Source of the DNA: Actinomycetes bacterium | GTDB taxonomy: Bacteria > Actinomycetota > Acidimicrobiia > Acidimicrobiales > RAAP-2 | Length of the DNA stretch: 14,164 bases | Direction of reading: 5' to 3' | Assembly (NCBI GenBank): GCA_021850345.1 | Contig: JAJZMN010000048.1 | Location: 636-14,799, forward strand | In this document: positions 1-8,040 of the stretch, piece after piece | Layout of the letters: each line of letters starts with the position of its first letter | Numbering within the stretch: position 1 is the stretch's first letter | Made by a program: the position numbers and the translations under genes | Notes under the pieces: model-generated | The model's database searches: none | What the model saw: the letters and a program-made list of their open reading frames with translations, nothing else | Told to the model about the DNA's origin: nothing

Positions 1-1253
1 TCTAACGGGCTCGAGCCCGGGTTCTCCTCCCAGCGGTCCTGCGGGCTGACCGGCCCCTTCGACGCGACGAAGGCGGCGGCCCTCGCGACCATGCGGCCCG
101 GTGCCGCCGCGTCGGGGAGCCCGAGCTCGCGGAGCTTCTCGGCCAACAGGATCGGGAAGGCCGCCTCGTCGAGCTGGGTCCCGCTCCAGTAGGGCCTGCC
201 GTCGGGGAAGAAGTTCTGGTACCAACCGCCGTCCGGCCGCTGGGTCGCGGCCAGGTAGGCGAGCACCCGGCTCGCGTCCTGCACCTCGCCTGCGGCCAGC
301 AGCCCGAAGGCGGCCTCGACCGCGTCGCGCGTCCAGACGAGGTGGTAGCCACCTGGGTCGTCGCGGGAGTCGCCCCAGGGGATCGAGAGGCTCGCCACGA
401 TGGCTCCGGGGAACGTGCAGTCCTCGTGGACGCGCAGGACCGTCGCCGAGATGGCGCCTTCGCGGGCGAGCTCGGGTGTCGACTGCGGGAGCTCGAGGCG
501 CCTGCTCCACTCGAGCCAGCCCTCGCAGAACCGTTCGCGGATCGTGCCGTACCCCTCGGTGGTGCTCGACGCGGCCAGCGTCCGGGCACCCTCCGGGGTC
601 TCGGCGAAGCCCAGGGCCAGCACGCCGCGCGCTTGGACCACCTCACCGATGAGGGCGACGTTGCCTGGGCCGGCGCGGTCGAAGGCGTAGGTCATCCTCC
701 CGTTCGCGGCGAAGTCCTGCCAGCCGTCGGATGCACCGACGTAGCCCGCACTGGCGCGCGTGAAGCCGGCGTCTGCGAGGAGGCAGAGGCTCTGCGAACG
801 GCCCTCGGCGTAGAGCCCGTCGGCGACCCAGGCGGTGTTGGCGACGCCGCTCTCCGACAAGCGTGGCGCGAGCAGGGGATAGAGCACCACGTCCTCCCCC
901 TCGAGCTGGTACGACACAAGGAGCACGTCGCGCAGAGGGTCGGGCAGCACCTCGAGGGTCAGGCGGTAGCGGTCACCCTCGTGCACGATCTTTGGCAGTG
1001 GGACGTACGGCTCGGGAGTCGTCACGCCGTAGCGGCCGACGCGCTTGACCTCTGCCCAGAAGCCTTCTCCGGCGACGATGAAGCCCAGGTCGCGGAGCTG
1101 CGGCTGGCCCGTGGTGGGCCAGTAGACCTCGTTGACGACGCCCTGTCCGACCGTCGCCCAGAGGCGGGCCGGACCAAGGGCCCGCGTCACCGCGTCCTTC
1201 GCGCTCGAGGTCCACGTGGGCGGGATGCCGGGGCCGCCGAACGCCTCGCTCAT
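1..1253 (-). CDS. Glycoside hydrolase family 15 glucoamylase/glucodextranase-type enzyme (3' part outside window)
   Basis: Exo-acting alpha-glucosidase that would release glucose from the non-reducing ends of starch, glycogen or dextrin-type glucans. The 417 visible codons begin MSEAFGGPGIPPTWTSSAKD, the usual opening of bacterial GH15 enzymes with an N-terminal beta-sandwich domain, followed by RLWATVGQGVVNEVYWP. The (alpha/alpha)6 catalytic domain starts around residue 270 and shows YHLVWTRDAVEAAF (about 319-332), a substrate-binding hallmark. PDGGWYQNFFPDG and QDRWEENPG (about 405-413) follow. In this family the RWEE motif carries the general acid Glu. The window ends just after it, so the base Glu and C-terminus are not visible. 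I see no signal peptide, so the protein looks cytoplasmic. An in-frame ATG at 1295 is possible, but 1253 fits the family start better. It reads in the same direction as the PglY-PglZ gene, 382 bp downstream of it, and is probably a separate unit. The family call is firm; the exact substrate is not. Confidence 0.9.
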   Translation of the reverse strand, partial: MSEAFGGPGIPPTWTSSAKDAVTRALGPARLWATVGQGVVNEVYWPTTGQPQLRDLGFIVAGEGFWAEVKRVGRYGVTTPEPYVPLPKIVHEGDRYRLTLEVLPDPLRDVLLVSYQLEGEDVVLYPLLAPRLSESGVANTAWVADGLYAEGRSQSLCLLADAGFTRASAGYVGASDGWQDFAANGRMTYAFDRAGPGNVALIGEVVQARGVLALGFAETPEGARTLAASSTTEGYGTIRERFCEGWLEWSRRLELPQSTPELAREGAISATVLRVHEDCTFPGAIVASLSIPWGDSRDDPGGYHLVWTRDAVEAAFGLLAAGEVQDASRVLAYLAATQRPDGGWYQNFFPDGRPYWSGTQLDEAAFPILLAEKLRELGLPDAAAPGRMVARAAAFVASKGPVSPQDRWEENPGSSPL

Positions 1254-1456
1254 GCCGGGCGCCTGCTCACGGCTGCGGCACGTCCTCGGTGACATGGCGC
1301 CCCGAGCTCGGGGCCGTCCCCTCGAGGTCCCGGGCCCGAGTGGGCTGCAAGCCGGCGCCTCCTCGAGAGCACGCCCGACGCTACCAGCGCTCGCTGCAGA
1401 CGTCGGCATCCAGCGGTTTCGGCCAGCAGCAGGCGAAAGCCGACGCGCCTCGCCTC

Positions 1457-1484
1457 TTCTTCCCACGCGCGTTCTTCCCATGCG
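1457..1484. repeat. Short tandem repeat TTCTTCCCAyGCG, two copies
   Basis: Two 13-bp copies differing at one base, with a 15-bp period. The second copy also forms a small inverted repeat TTCCC-ATGC-GGGAA (1475-1488). It lies in the region that should contain the GH15 promoter, so a regulator site is conceivable, but chance is not excluded. Confidence 0.3.
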
Positions 1485-1517
1485 GGAACCGTTCACGTGG
1501 GATCCCAGCGGGTGTCA

Positions 1518-1541
1518 GATGCACTCCTCAGCGGGTGCATC
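1518..1541 (-). terminator. Candidate hairpin downstream of the PglY-PglZ gene
   Basis: Perfect inverted repeat GATGCAC / GTGCATC with a 10-nt loop, about 95 bp past the stop codon of the minus-strand giant gene. It has no T-run after the stem, so it would be a non-canonical terminator or an RNA-end stabiliser. A regulatory site for the GH15 gene is an alternative reading. Low confidence. Confidence 0.25.
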
Positions 1542-1635
1542 GGTCCCTTTGAGGCCGAAGGCCGTGCAGGTTCGCCGTCCCGATGGGGCGCCTTCCCAGA
1601 CGGCATTGGCTCCCGAGCGGCCGGCGCAGGCTCGG

Positions 1636-4600
1636 TCAGCCCATGGCCACGAAGACCGGCACGACGCTCTCTTCGAGCGACGTGCCTCCATGCACGTAGC
1701 GGCCCTCGGGGCCGAGCCCCCATGACGGGTTCTCCCGGAAGCCGTGGTCCGCCACGACGACGAGCGGGACCTGGTCGGGGAGGAAGGAGAGAGACGGGAC
1801 GACGCGGCGCTCGAGCCCCGAGAGCACGTCCGAGAGCAGGCCTGCGAGCTCTGAGGAGGTGCGGTGGAGCCGCTCGTCGACTCCCGTCGCCACCGCGACG
1901 GACAGCGGCGACCCGTCGGTCCACAGCTGGCGCAGATCGGTCGCATGGTGGTCACGGTCGGCTCCTACGAGCATCGACGCCTCGTATCCCAGGTGCCCGA
2001 AGGGCACGATCGGCGAGCCGCCACGGACGTCCCCGGCGCCGCCGGCTGGGACCGGCACCCCCGTGGCCATGGCGGTCAGCGCCTCGGCGGTGCGGGTCGG
2101 CGCCGGGACGACGGCCCATCGGCGCGTCACGACCCTCCCAGGGAGCTGGCGCCGGAGTCGGTCGGCTAGGCACTGCCCGATGTCGGCGCGCATGGCGTCG
2201 ACGAGCAGGACGGCCACCCGCCCGTGCGCTTCCAACAAGGGCTGGACGACGAGTTCGCCGACTTCCCAGATGGCGAGGCACCCAGGGAATCCGGCGTCAG
2301 CGAGGCGACGAAACGCCGCGTCCGCCTCTCCGAGGAGCCGCCTGGCGGCCCCGGCCACTGCGACGACCGCGTCGGGATCTACGAGCGAGCCTGCGGCCGC
2401 CGCCACCTCGGCCTGGCTGAGGAGCCGGGGCACCGCGGCGGCGTGGTCGCCGTAGACGTCTTCGACCAGCTCGGACGCAGAGGCGCCAGGGAGACGGCGC
2501 TCGACCTCGGCCAGATGCTGACCGGCTTCGAGCACGAGTGTGAGCGCAGCCAGCTCGCCTCCTTGGAGGAGGGCGTGCGCTGCCTCGAGGCCTGCAACGT
2601 CAGGACGGCCGAGGCGGGCGACGAGCTGCCAGTCGCCGGCAAGACGCCGCAGCAGCGCGTCAACGGAGAGCCGGACCGGGTGGCGCAGGAGTGACTCGCC
2701 GGTCAGCACACCCAGGACGTCGGAGGCGCTCGCCGCCGCAAGATCGAGCACGGCGGCGATCTGGCCGCCGATGACCGTGTCAGGGCCGACGCTCCGGTCG
2801 ACCTCGGCCAGGGTGGAGAGGCCGTCGGGGTCGGAGAGCATCGCCTTCGCCGCTCCGGCGAGCTGGTCGCGCTCGGCGAGCAACGCCGCCGGGAGCCACG
2901 GCGGCGGGTCCGGCTTCGCCGCCCACCAAGCCGCGAGCCAGAAGACCTCCCAGCGCCGGCTGGCAGGGAGCTGGGCAGCGAGCGACGGCCACCGCTCGCC
3001 GAGGAGGCCCATCCCCCCCTGCCCGTGCCGCCCGCTCACGCCCGCGCGACCGTCACCGGCACCGCCGGTGGAGCTGCGAGGCTCCGGTCTGCCGCCCTCG
3101 GCGTCCGCGCTGTCGATCACTTCCACGAAGCCGTTGGGCGGCAGGTCGCCGGCAGCGTCGATCCACGAATGGAGAAGCTCGACCAGACGGCGCTTTGGAT
3201 AGCGTCGTCCGATGAGGTCCTCGCGGAGCGCGGCGAGATCTCTGGTGACGATCAGGTGCGTGCCCGCGAGGACGTCTTGGACGGTGCGACGGAGCTCCTC
3301 GCCGAGGAGCGAGGCGAGCTCGTTGAACGCCGCGGCGGCGTGGTCGGGGGATCGCAGATCTTCGGACCTGCCGGCGTCGGCGAGCACGAGGAAGCGCCGG
3401 AGGTCCGCTGCGAGCTCGGCGCGCCCAAGGGTCTCGAGGTCGTCGGCGGCGGTCGCGAGCCGTCCGCGCATGTCGGCGCCCGCCAGCTCCTCGAGATGCT
3501 CGGAGACCCCTTTGACGCAAGTCTGCACGAGGGCATCGAGGTCGACCACGGGGAGCGGGTCGCCGAGGCGGAAGCCGCATGAGCACAGCGGGCGCCACAT
3601 GAGCTCGTGGTCCACCCGCCGGGTGCAGGGAGTGGGGACGGCGGCGGCCAGCGCCAGGTCGACCTTCACCCGGTCGTCCGGCACCGCGACCGCACCGATC
3701 GACGAAAGCGCGCTGAGGGCGCGATAGGCGGGCTCCGAACGCACCGATGCTGCGGCCTGGGGGCTGGCTGCTGAGTAGTAGCGGTCGTGGGCCTCCTGGT
3801 AGACGGCGAGGTACGCGCCGCGCAGCTCCCGCATCGCCTGGAACAGGACGTCCGTGCGGTCCTCGGAGGCGAGGCCGAGGACGTCGCCGATGAGACGGCG
3901 AACGTCCTCGCGCAGAGAAAGCAGGACCTCGTGGTCCTCGGGGATGACGAAGTCGGGGTGTGTGAGATAGCCCGCGGCCTCCTCGACTCTGCGCAGGTCG
4001 TCGCGGAAGAACCGGGCCGTCCGTGAGAGCCGCCTGGCCGCGCCGACGAACGCGTCCGGATCGTCGATCGCGGCGGCGAACGTGCGCAACCCCTCGGCCG
4101 GCCCCGTCGCTCCGCCTGCTGCCTCGACGACCGCCGCCACCGTCTCGTGGTCGTCGCGAACAGGCCCAGGGTCCGCTCCGCCGAACGCGAGCACGCTCTC
4201 CATCGCCTCGAGGCCGTCGGCCACCTGGGCCAGCTCCTCGCGGCGCGTCTCGATCCACGCCTGTGCGTAGTTCCAGGCGTTTCGCTGGGTCGCGCTGGTC
4301 CACGGGTCGAAAGGGCCCGGGCCGAAGACCGGTCCCAGACGACCCACGAGGTCGCGCACCGCCCCTTCGACGAGCTCCCCGCCCATGAGCCGATCGGTCG
4401 ACGTGACGGCGAGGAACGGCTCGGCATGGCGCTTGCGGCCACGGACCATCTCGACGAGCCCGGCAGCCACGCACGCGTTCAAGACCAAGAGGGCCTCGGG
4501 GGTGGTCAGACCGAGCGGACCGTCGGCCAGCTCTGCCACGATCTCCGAGGAGCGGACGGCTCCGTCTGCGGTGAGGCGGAGCAGCTCGGCGACCGCAGGG

Positions 4601-6861
4601 CTCCTCCCCGGGTCCGGGGCGATCGTGGCGCCGTCCTTGCGGGATCGGGCCAGCCCGAGCGGCACCAAGTACCCGTCGACCAGCGGGCGCAGCTGCGACA
4701 TCGCCGCCGCCGGCACCCGCCCGAGCGGGACGACGTCGTGCACCAGGCGCCGCAGCAGGTGCTCGCCGACGAGCTCCCCACGGGGCGCGAGCTGCGCGTG
4801 CAGGGGGTGGATACGGGACAGCAGCGGATCGGCGATCCGAGGAAGCTGCTTCTCGAACGCGAGGCCCGCCAGTGACGGCAGATCGATTGCGGGCCGGCCT
4901 GGCCCGTCTCCGGTCGCCAACCCCACACCGTCCTCGGCGGGCGGGTACACGAGCGCGCCGTCGAAGTAGAAGCGGCGCAGCAGATCGCGCATCAGAGTGG
5001 CGTCTGCCTCTGCGGCGCGTTCGCCTGGGTCGACGAGCTCAGCGTGGCCACTGCGGCGCGCGTCTTCGAGCACTTGTCGCCGGGCGTGCACGTCGAGAAG
5101 CGTGTCCAGCTCGGGCTCGGTGGGCAGCGCAGGCACCCAGAGGACCATGCGGCCCGTCTCGGCGGCCGCAGCGGCGGCAGCCCTGGCGTCGGCGGCTTCG
5201 CCGGCAGCGAGCTCGACCTCGCCAACCAGGACGCATCCTTCGGCACCGGCGGCCCGTGCGCCGGCGACCCGTGACTGCGCGTCCTGCGGCGTGAGCTCCA
5301 CGAGCCTGGTCACGTCGACGACGAGGGAGCGCAACGTGTTCTGCCACAGGAGCTCCCGGCGCGAGGCGCCGAGCTGCGCCATGGTGGCGAGCGGCAGGGA
5401 CGTGGTCGATCCCAGCGTCGTGAGGGTGTCGACAAGACGCCGATCCCCCCGGCGGAGCTCGGCGCGGACCTGGGCCACCCGCCCTGCGAAGACGAGTGCC
5501 GCGTCGGCGGCTGCATCGACCTCATAGGTGGGAGGCGGGCCCGGGTGGGCGACGACGTACGCGCCGCGCTCAGCAGCCGGTCTGAGCACGGCGGCTTCCA
5601 GGTACGCCGCGTTGGCGGACGGCTCGATGTCGCTCACCACGACCCCGAGCATGGCGGCGAGCTCGGCGGCCGTCCGCGGCCGCTCCAGAGGCGAAGCGGT
5701 GAGGAGCACGAGCAGCTTCACGGCGCGCAGCGCCAGCGCTCTGTCATCGGGGTCGACCAGCTCGTCGAGGGCCCGCTCGAAGTACGGGACGACGGTGGAG
5801 GCCAGCCGCGCCGTCTCCGGTCGTTCGTGGAGCCTCCCGGCGAAGTGGTCGTACACCCGGTCGGGCGTGACGAGCACCGAGGCCGGCTCGTCGAGCGAGT
5901 CCCTCACGCTCCGGCACACGAAGTCGACCACGCCGCGGTGCTGGGAGAAGAGGAACCGGAGCCCTTCGAGGAGGCGGAGGGTCTCTGGGTGCAGCGGATA
6001 GCAGCGAGCGAACCTCTCGTAGGGCACCTGGCTCGAGGGGAACGCGGCGCACAGCGCCTCGTGGGCCTCCTGGACCCAGCCCTCTCCACCTGGCTTGATC
6101 CGGACGAGCCGTCCGTGCACGAGGTCTTCGATGTGGCGCATCGAGAGGGTGAGGCTGGGGCGGTAGCGGTCGCGGATCCGAGCGAGCTCCTTCTGGCTGA
6201 CGTTCGCCACCTCTTCGATGCTCTCTTGGAGCGCCGCCACGACGACCACCGGGTGCGAACCGCACCATTCGCCGATGAATTGCAGGAACCTGAGGTCCTC
6301 GGTGAGCGACGGGCCCTGTTTCGCGCGGAGGAACTCGCTGAGCTCGTCGAGAAGGAGCACGACGCCGGCTCGCCCGCTTGCGCGGGCGGCGGACAGGAAC
6401 CCGTCCCAGGCCGCGGCGCGGTGGTTGGAAGGTCCGGCCGGCGGCTGCCCGAGCGCGCGCCACGCCCGCTCCTCTACGACGTCTTCGAGCCTCGCCTGGG
6501 CGCGGTACTCGACGAGGGGCACGGCGACGACCAGCGAGGGCCGAACCTTGGCGGCGTCGCTGCGCAGCTCGTCGGACCAACCCGCCGCCGCAGCCGACTT
6601 CTGCGCGGCACCGAGCGGGTCGGCGGCGATCTCGCCCACGGCGGCCAGGAAGTGGGACTTGCCCGATCCGAACGGACCCACGACGAAGAAGGCGGCTCCG
6701 GTGCCCGAGTCGCCGCCCGCTGCGCCAAGGACGCTCGAGAGGCTGCCCGAGACGTCGCCGGTGAGGACGAGCTGGGCGAGACGGCCGGTGCTGCCGTCCA
6801 GCCGGACGACCGTCTCGGTGTCGGCGACCTCGACGACGTCGCCCAGGCGCGGTGCGATCAC
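1636..6861 (-). CDS. Giant fusion protein: BrxC/PglY/DUF6079-like P-loop ATPase + C-terminal PglZ domain (1741 aa)
   Basis: Start GTG at 6861 (VIAPRLGDVVEVADTETVV), chosen because it overlaps the TPR gene's TGA as GTGA and sits just before the conserved N-terminus. Walker A is GPFGSGKS (62-69). Walker B is VVLLLDELSEFL (167-178), followed by ALQESIEEV and KELARIRDRYRPSLTLS, the signature of DUF6079/PglY-like defence ATPases. A possible zinc site uses C1079, C1093, C1095 (CSCGF) and C1115. A Gly/Arg/Ser-rich linker at about 1250-1290 precedes an Ala/Leu-rich helical part. The PglZ domain (about 1530-1741) belongs to the alkaline-phosphatase superfamily, with metal-ligand motifs VLLVDAMRAD (D1555), DHGF (D1705, H1706) and VHGGTS (H1724). 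In BREX/Pgl systems PglY/BrxC and PglZ are separate proteins, each about half this size. I infer a cytoplasmic NTP-driven machine, possibly anti-phage or DNA-processing. The domain assignments are strong; the biological role is not shown. Confidence 0.85.
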   Translation of the reverse strand: MIAPRLGDVVEVADTETVVRLDGSTGRLAQLVLTGDVSGSLSSVLGAAGGDSGTGAAFFVVGPFGSGKSHFLAAVGEIAADPLGAAQKSAAAAGWSDELRSDAAKVRPSLVVAVPLVEYRAQARLEDVVEERAWRALGQPPAGPSNHRAAAWDGFLSAARASGRAGVVLLLDELSEFLRAKQGPSLTEDLRFLQFIGEWCGSHPVVVVAALQESIEEVANVSQKELARIRDRYRPSLTLSMRHIEDLVHGRLVRIKPGGEGWVQEAHEALCAAFPSSQVPYERFARCYPLHPETLRLLEGLRFLFSQHRGVVDFVCRSVRDSLDEPASVLVTPDRVYDHFAGRLHERPETARLASTVVPYFERALDELVDPDDRALALRAVKLLVLLTASPLERPRTAAELAAMLGVVVSDIEPSANAAYLEAAVLRPAAERGAYVVAHPGPPPTYEVDAAADAALVFAGRVAQVRAELRRGDRRLVDTLTTLGSTTSLPLATMAQLGASRRELLWQNTLRSLVVDVTRLVELTPQDAQSRVAGARAAGAEGCVLVGEVELAAGEAADARAAAAAAAETGRMVLWVPALPTEPELDTLLDVHARRQVLEDARRSGHAELVDPGERAAEADATLMRDLLRRFYFDGALVYPPAEDGVGLATGDGPGRPAIDLPSLAGLAFEKQLPRIADPLLSRIHPLHAQLAPRGELVGEHLLRRLVHDVVPLGRVPAAAMSQLRPLVDGYLVPLGLARSRKDGATIAPDPGRSPAVAELLRLTADGAVRSSEIVAELADGPLGLTTPEALLVLNACVAAGLVEMVRGRKRHAEPFLAVTSTDRLMGGELVEGAVRDLVGRLGPVFGPGPFDPWTSATQRNAWNYAQAWIETRREELAQVADGLEAMESVLAFGGADPGPVRDDHETVAAVVEAAGGATGPAEGLRTFAAAIDDPDAFVGAARRLSRTARFFRDDLRRVEEAAGYLTHPDFVIPEDHEVLLSLREDVRRLIGDVLGLASEDRTDVLFQAMRELRGAYLAVYQEAHDRYYSAASPQAAASVRSEPAYRALSALSSIGAVAVPDDRVKVDLALAAAVPTPCTRRVDHELMWRPLCSCGFRLGDPLPVVDLDALVQTCVKGVSEHLEELAGADMRGRLATAADDLETLGRAELAADLRRFLVLADAGRSEDLRSPDHAAAAFNELASLLGEELRRTVQDVLAGTHLIVTRDLAALREDLIGRRYPKRRLVELLHSWIDAAGDLPPNGFVEVIDSADAEGGRPEPRSSTGGAGDGRAGVSGRHGQGGMGLLGERWPSLAAQLPASRRWEVFWLAAWWAAKPDPPPWLPAALLAERDQLAGAAKAMLSDPDGLSTLAEVDRSVGPDTVIGGQIAAVLDLAAASASDVLGVLTGESLLRHPVRLSVDALLRRLAGDWQLVARLGRPDVAGLEAAHALLQGGELAALTLVLEAGQHLAEVERRLPGASASELVEDVYGDHAAAVPRLLSQAEVAAAAGSLVDPDAVVAVAGAARRLLGEADAAFRRLADAGFPGCLAIWEVGELVVQPLLEAHGRVAVLLVDAMRADIGQCLADRLRRQLPGRVVTRRWAVVPAPTRTAEALTAMATGVPVPAGGAGDVRGGSPIVPFGHLGYEASMLVGADRDHHATDLRQLWTDGSPLSVAVATGVDERLHRTSSELAGLLSDVLSGLERRVVPSLSFLPDQVPLVVVADHGFRENPSWGLGPEGRYVHGGTSLEESVVPVFVAMG
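3571..3627 (-). other. Cysteine cluster in the PglY-like half (possible zinc knuckle)
   Basis: Codons for C1079 in VPTPCTRR and for C1093 and C1095 in PLCSCGFRLGD lie here, with C1115 (LVQTC) just downstream. The fusion protein is otherwise poor in Cys, so the cluster stands out. The CxCGF element resembles the zinc-ribbon-like element I recall near the C-terminus of DUF6079-type proteins. Metal binding is inferred only. Confidence 0.45.
6858..6861 (-). promoter_or_regulatory. GTGA start/stop overlap between TPR gene and PglY-PglZ gene
   Basis: The four bases read GTGA on the minus strand: TGA ends the TPR protein and GTG starts the fusion protein. This decides the start of the giant gene and implies termination-reinitiation coupling. 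The open frame of the giant continues 257 codons further upstream, but that part only shadows the TPR gene. Confidence 0.75.
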
Positions 6862-7940
6862 AGGTCGCGGGATGCGGCGGCCGGGGCGGGACCGGGGTCG
6901 GCGGCCACCGGCCGCGTACCGGTCACGGTCGACGCTCTGCCGGCTCCCCCAGTACCCGTCTGCGCAGGGGTGGGGGGCCCCGGCTGGGGCAGCTTGCGCA
7001 GCACGCCGTACACCGCTCCCCGGCGGCGACCGGCGGTAGGAAGCAAGGTTTCCAGGGTGCGCCGGAGCTCGTCGAGCGCCCCACGGCCATGCTGCAGGTG
7101 GACGTAGGTACGGAAGAGGATCACGTTCTCGGGCTCCTCGAGCAGGCAAGACCCGAGGACGGCAGCGGCCTCGTCCAGCTGCCCGGCCCGGCGCAGCGCG
7201 AAGCCGTGCATCTTGCGGGCGTAGAGGTCGCCAGTCCGCTCCGCGCGCTGGCGCCACGCGGCTGCGGCCGCCGACTCGTCGCCCGCCTCGGAGTGCATCC
7301 GGGCCAGGACTCCGGTCAGGTGCGGGTTGTCGACCCCGGCCGTCTTGTGGAGAACCGACGCCTCCCTCTCCCTCTTCTCGGGGGGCAGGCGAAGCAGTCG
7401 CGCCTCCACCAGCTTCGCGTAGGCCCATCGGTCGTCGGGGGCGTGCTCGACGGCCTTGGCGTACAGGGCTTCGGCCTCCTCCAGGCGGCCCTCGCGGCTC
7501 TCGAGGTCGCCGAGCAGCACCCAGGCTGCCGACGAGGTCGCCTCCCGCTCCACGGCCTGGGCGGCCGCGCCTCGCGCGCCTGCCAGGTCGCCGAGCTTGA
7601 GGCGTGCCCGTCCCAGTTGGACGAGCGTCCACGTGCGGCGGTCCCCGAGGGCGATCGCGTCCTGGTAGCTGCGCGCAGCGTCCTCGTGACGTCCCACCCG
7701 CAGGGCGAGATCCCCTCGCAGACGGGCCGTGAAGGCGGTCGTCCCCGCAGCGGCCTCGGCCTGGTCGAGAGCCGCCGACGCTTCTTCGACCTTCCCCCTT
7801 CGCAGCTGCACTTCAGCCAGCTCGGCCAGGATCGCCGGGTGCGGATTGGTGCCGAGCAGCCCGTCGAGCGCGATGACCGCCCCGTCGAGGTCGCCCTGTC
7901 GTTTCAGCTCGTAGACGTGCTCGAGATCCGAGCTCGGCAT
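6858..7940 (-). CDS. TPR-repeat protein, partner of the PglY-PglZ fusion (360 aa)
   Basis: Soluble scaffold protein made of tandem 34-residue helical repeats. One clear copy is WVLLGDLESREGRLEEAEAL, with the W/L-G-Y/L-A-A-P spacing, and others run from LEHVYELKRQGDLDGAVIAL through ARMHSEAGDESAAAAAW to about residue 300. A Pro/Ala/Gly-rich tail follows (about 315-360). I see no signal peptide or membrane segment. The start is set at ATG 7940 because the repeats begin at once; in-frame ATG 8003 and GTG 8012 would add an Arg-rich leader of 21-24 residues, and none has a strong ribosome site. Its TGA (6858-6860) overlaps the GTG of the next gene, implying translational coupling and probably a physical partnership. 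TPR proteins usually bind other proteins; the ligand is unknown. Confidence 0.8.
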   Translation of the reverse strand: MPSSDLEHVYELKRQGDLDGAVIALDGLLGTNPHPAILAELAEVQLRRGKVEEASAALDQAEAAAGTTAFTARLRGDLALRVGRHEDAARSYQDAIALGDRRTWTLVQLGRARLKLGDLAGARGAAAQAVEREATSSAAWVLLGDLESREGRLEEAEALYAKAVEHAPDDRWAYAKLVEARLLRLPPEKREREASVLHKTAGVDNPHLTGVLARMHSEAGDESAAAAAWRQRAERTGDLYARKMHGFALRRAGQLDEAAAVLGSCLLEEPENVILFRTYVHLQHGRGALDELRRTLETLLPTAGRRRGAVYGVLRKLPQPGPPTPAQTGTGGAGRASTVTGTRPVAADPGPAPAAASRDL

Positions 7941-8040
7941 CGGCGTCAGTCTACGGTGACGCGGCGCAGCCGCTGAGGGCTCGCGCCGTCCGCGCTGCCT
8001 CATGGATCCCACCGTTTCGCCGGGGCGGGCTCATGCAGCG

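Larger units (their letters stand above)
1254..1635. other. Intergenic stretch between the PglY-PglZ gene and the GH15 gene
   Basis: No convincing gene was seen on either strand; the open frames here lack family resemblance. It should hold the 3' end signal of the PglY-PglZ transcript and the promoter of the GH15 gene. Visible structure includes a 13-bp direct repeat TTCTTCCCA(C/T)GCG at 1457-1469 and 1472-1484 (one mismatch). There is also a perfect 10-bp palindrome TGGGATCCCA at 1498-1507 and a 7-bp-arm hairpin at 1518-1541. No clear -35/-10 pair could be assigned. Confidence 0.5.

Noticed and set aside
1254..1295. Upstream ATG (1295) as GH15 start
   Set aside because: It would add 14 residues (MSPRTCRSREQAPG) not typical of the family; the known N-terminal pattern begins at the ATG at 1253.
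5545..7107. Long plus-strand open frame over the ATPase region
   Set aside because: It is the mirror of the minus-strand ATPase gene. High-GC DNA opens such frames, and the translation shows no domain.
6862..7632. In-frame upstream extension of the giant fusion protein by 257 residues
   Set aside because: The extension is Arg/Pro/Gly-rich with no domain and lies antiphase over the clearly coding TPR gene. The GTG at 6861 with the GTGA overlap is the natural start.
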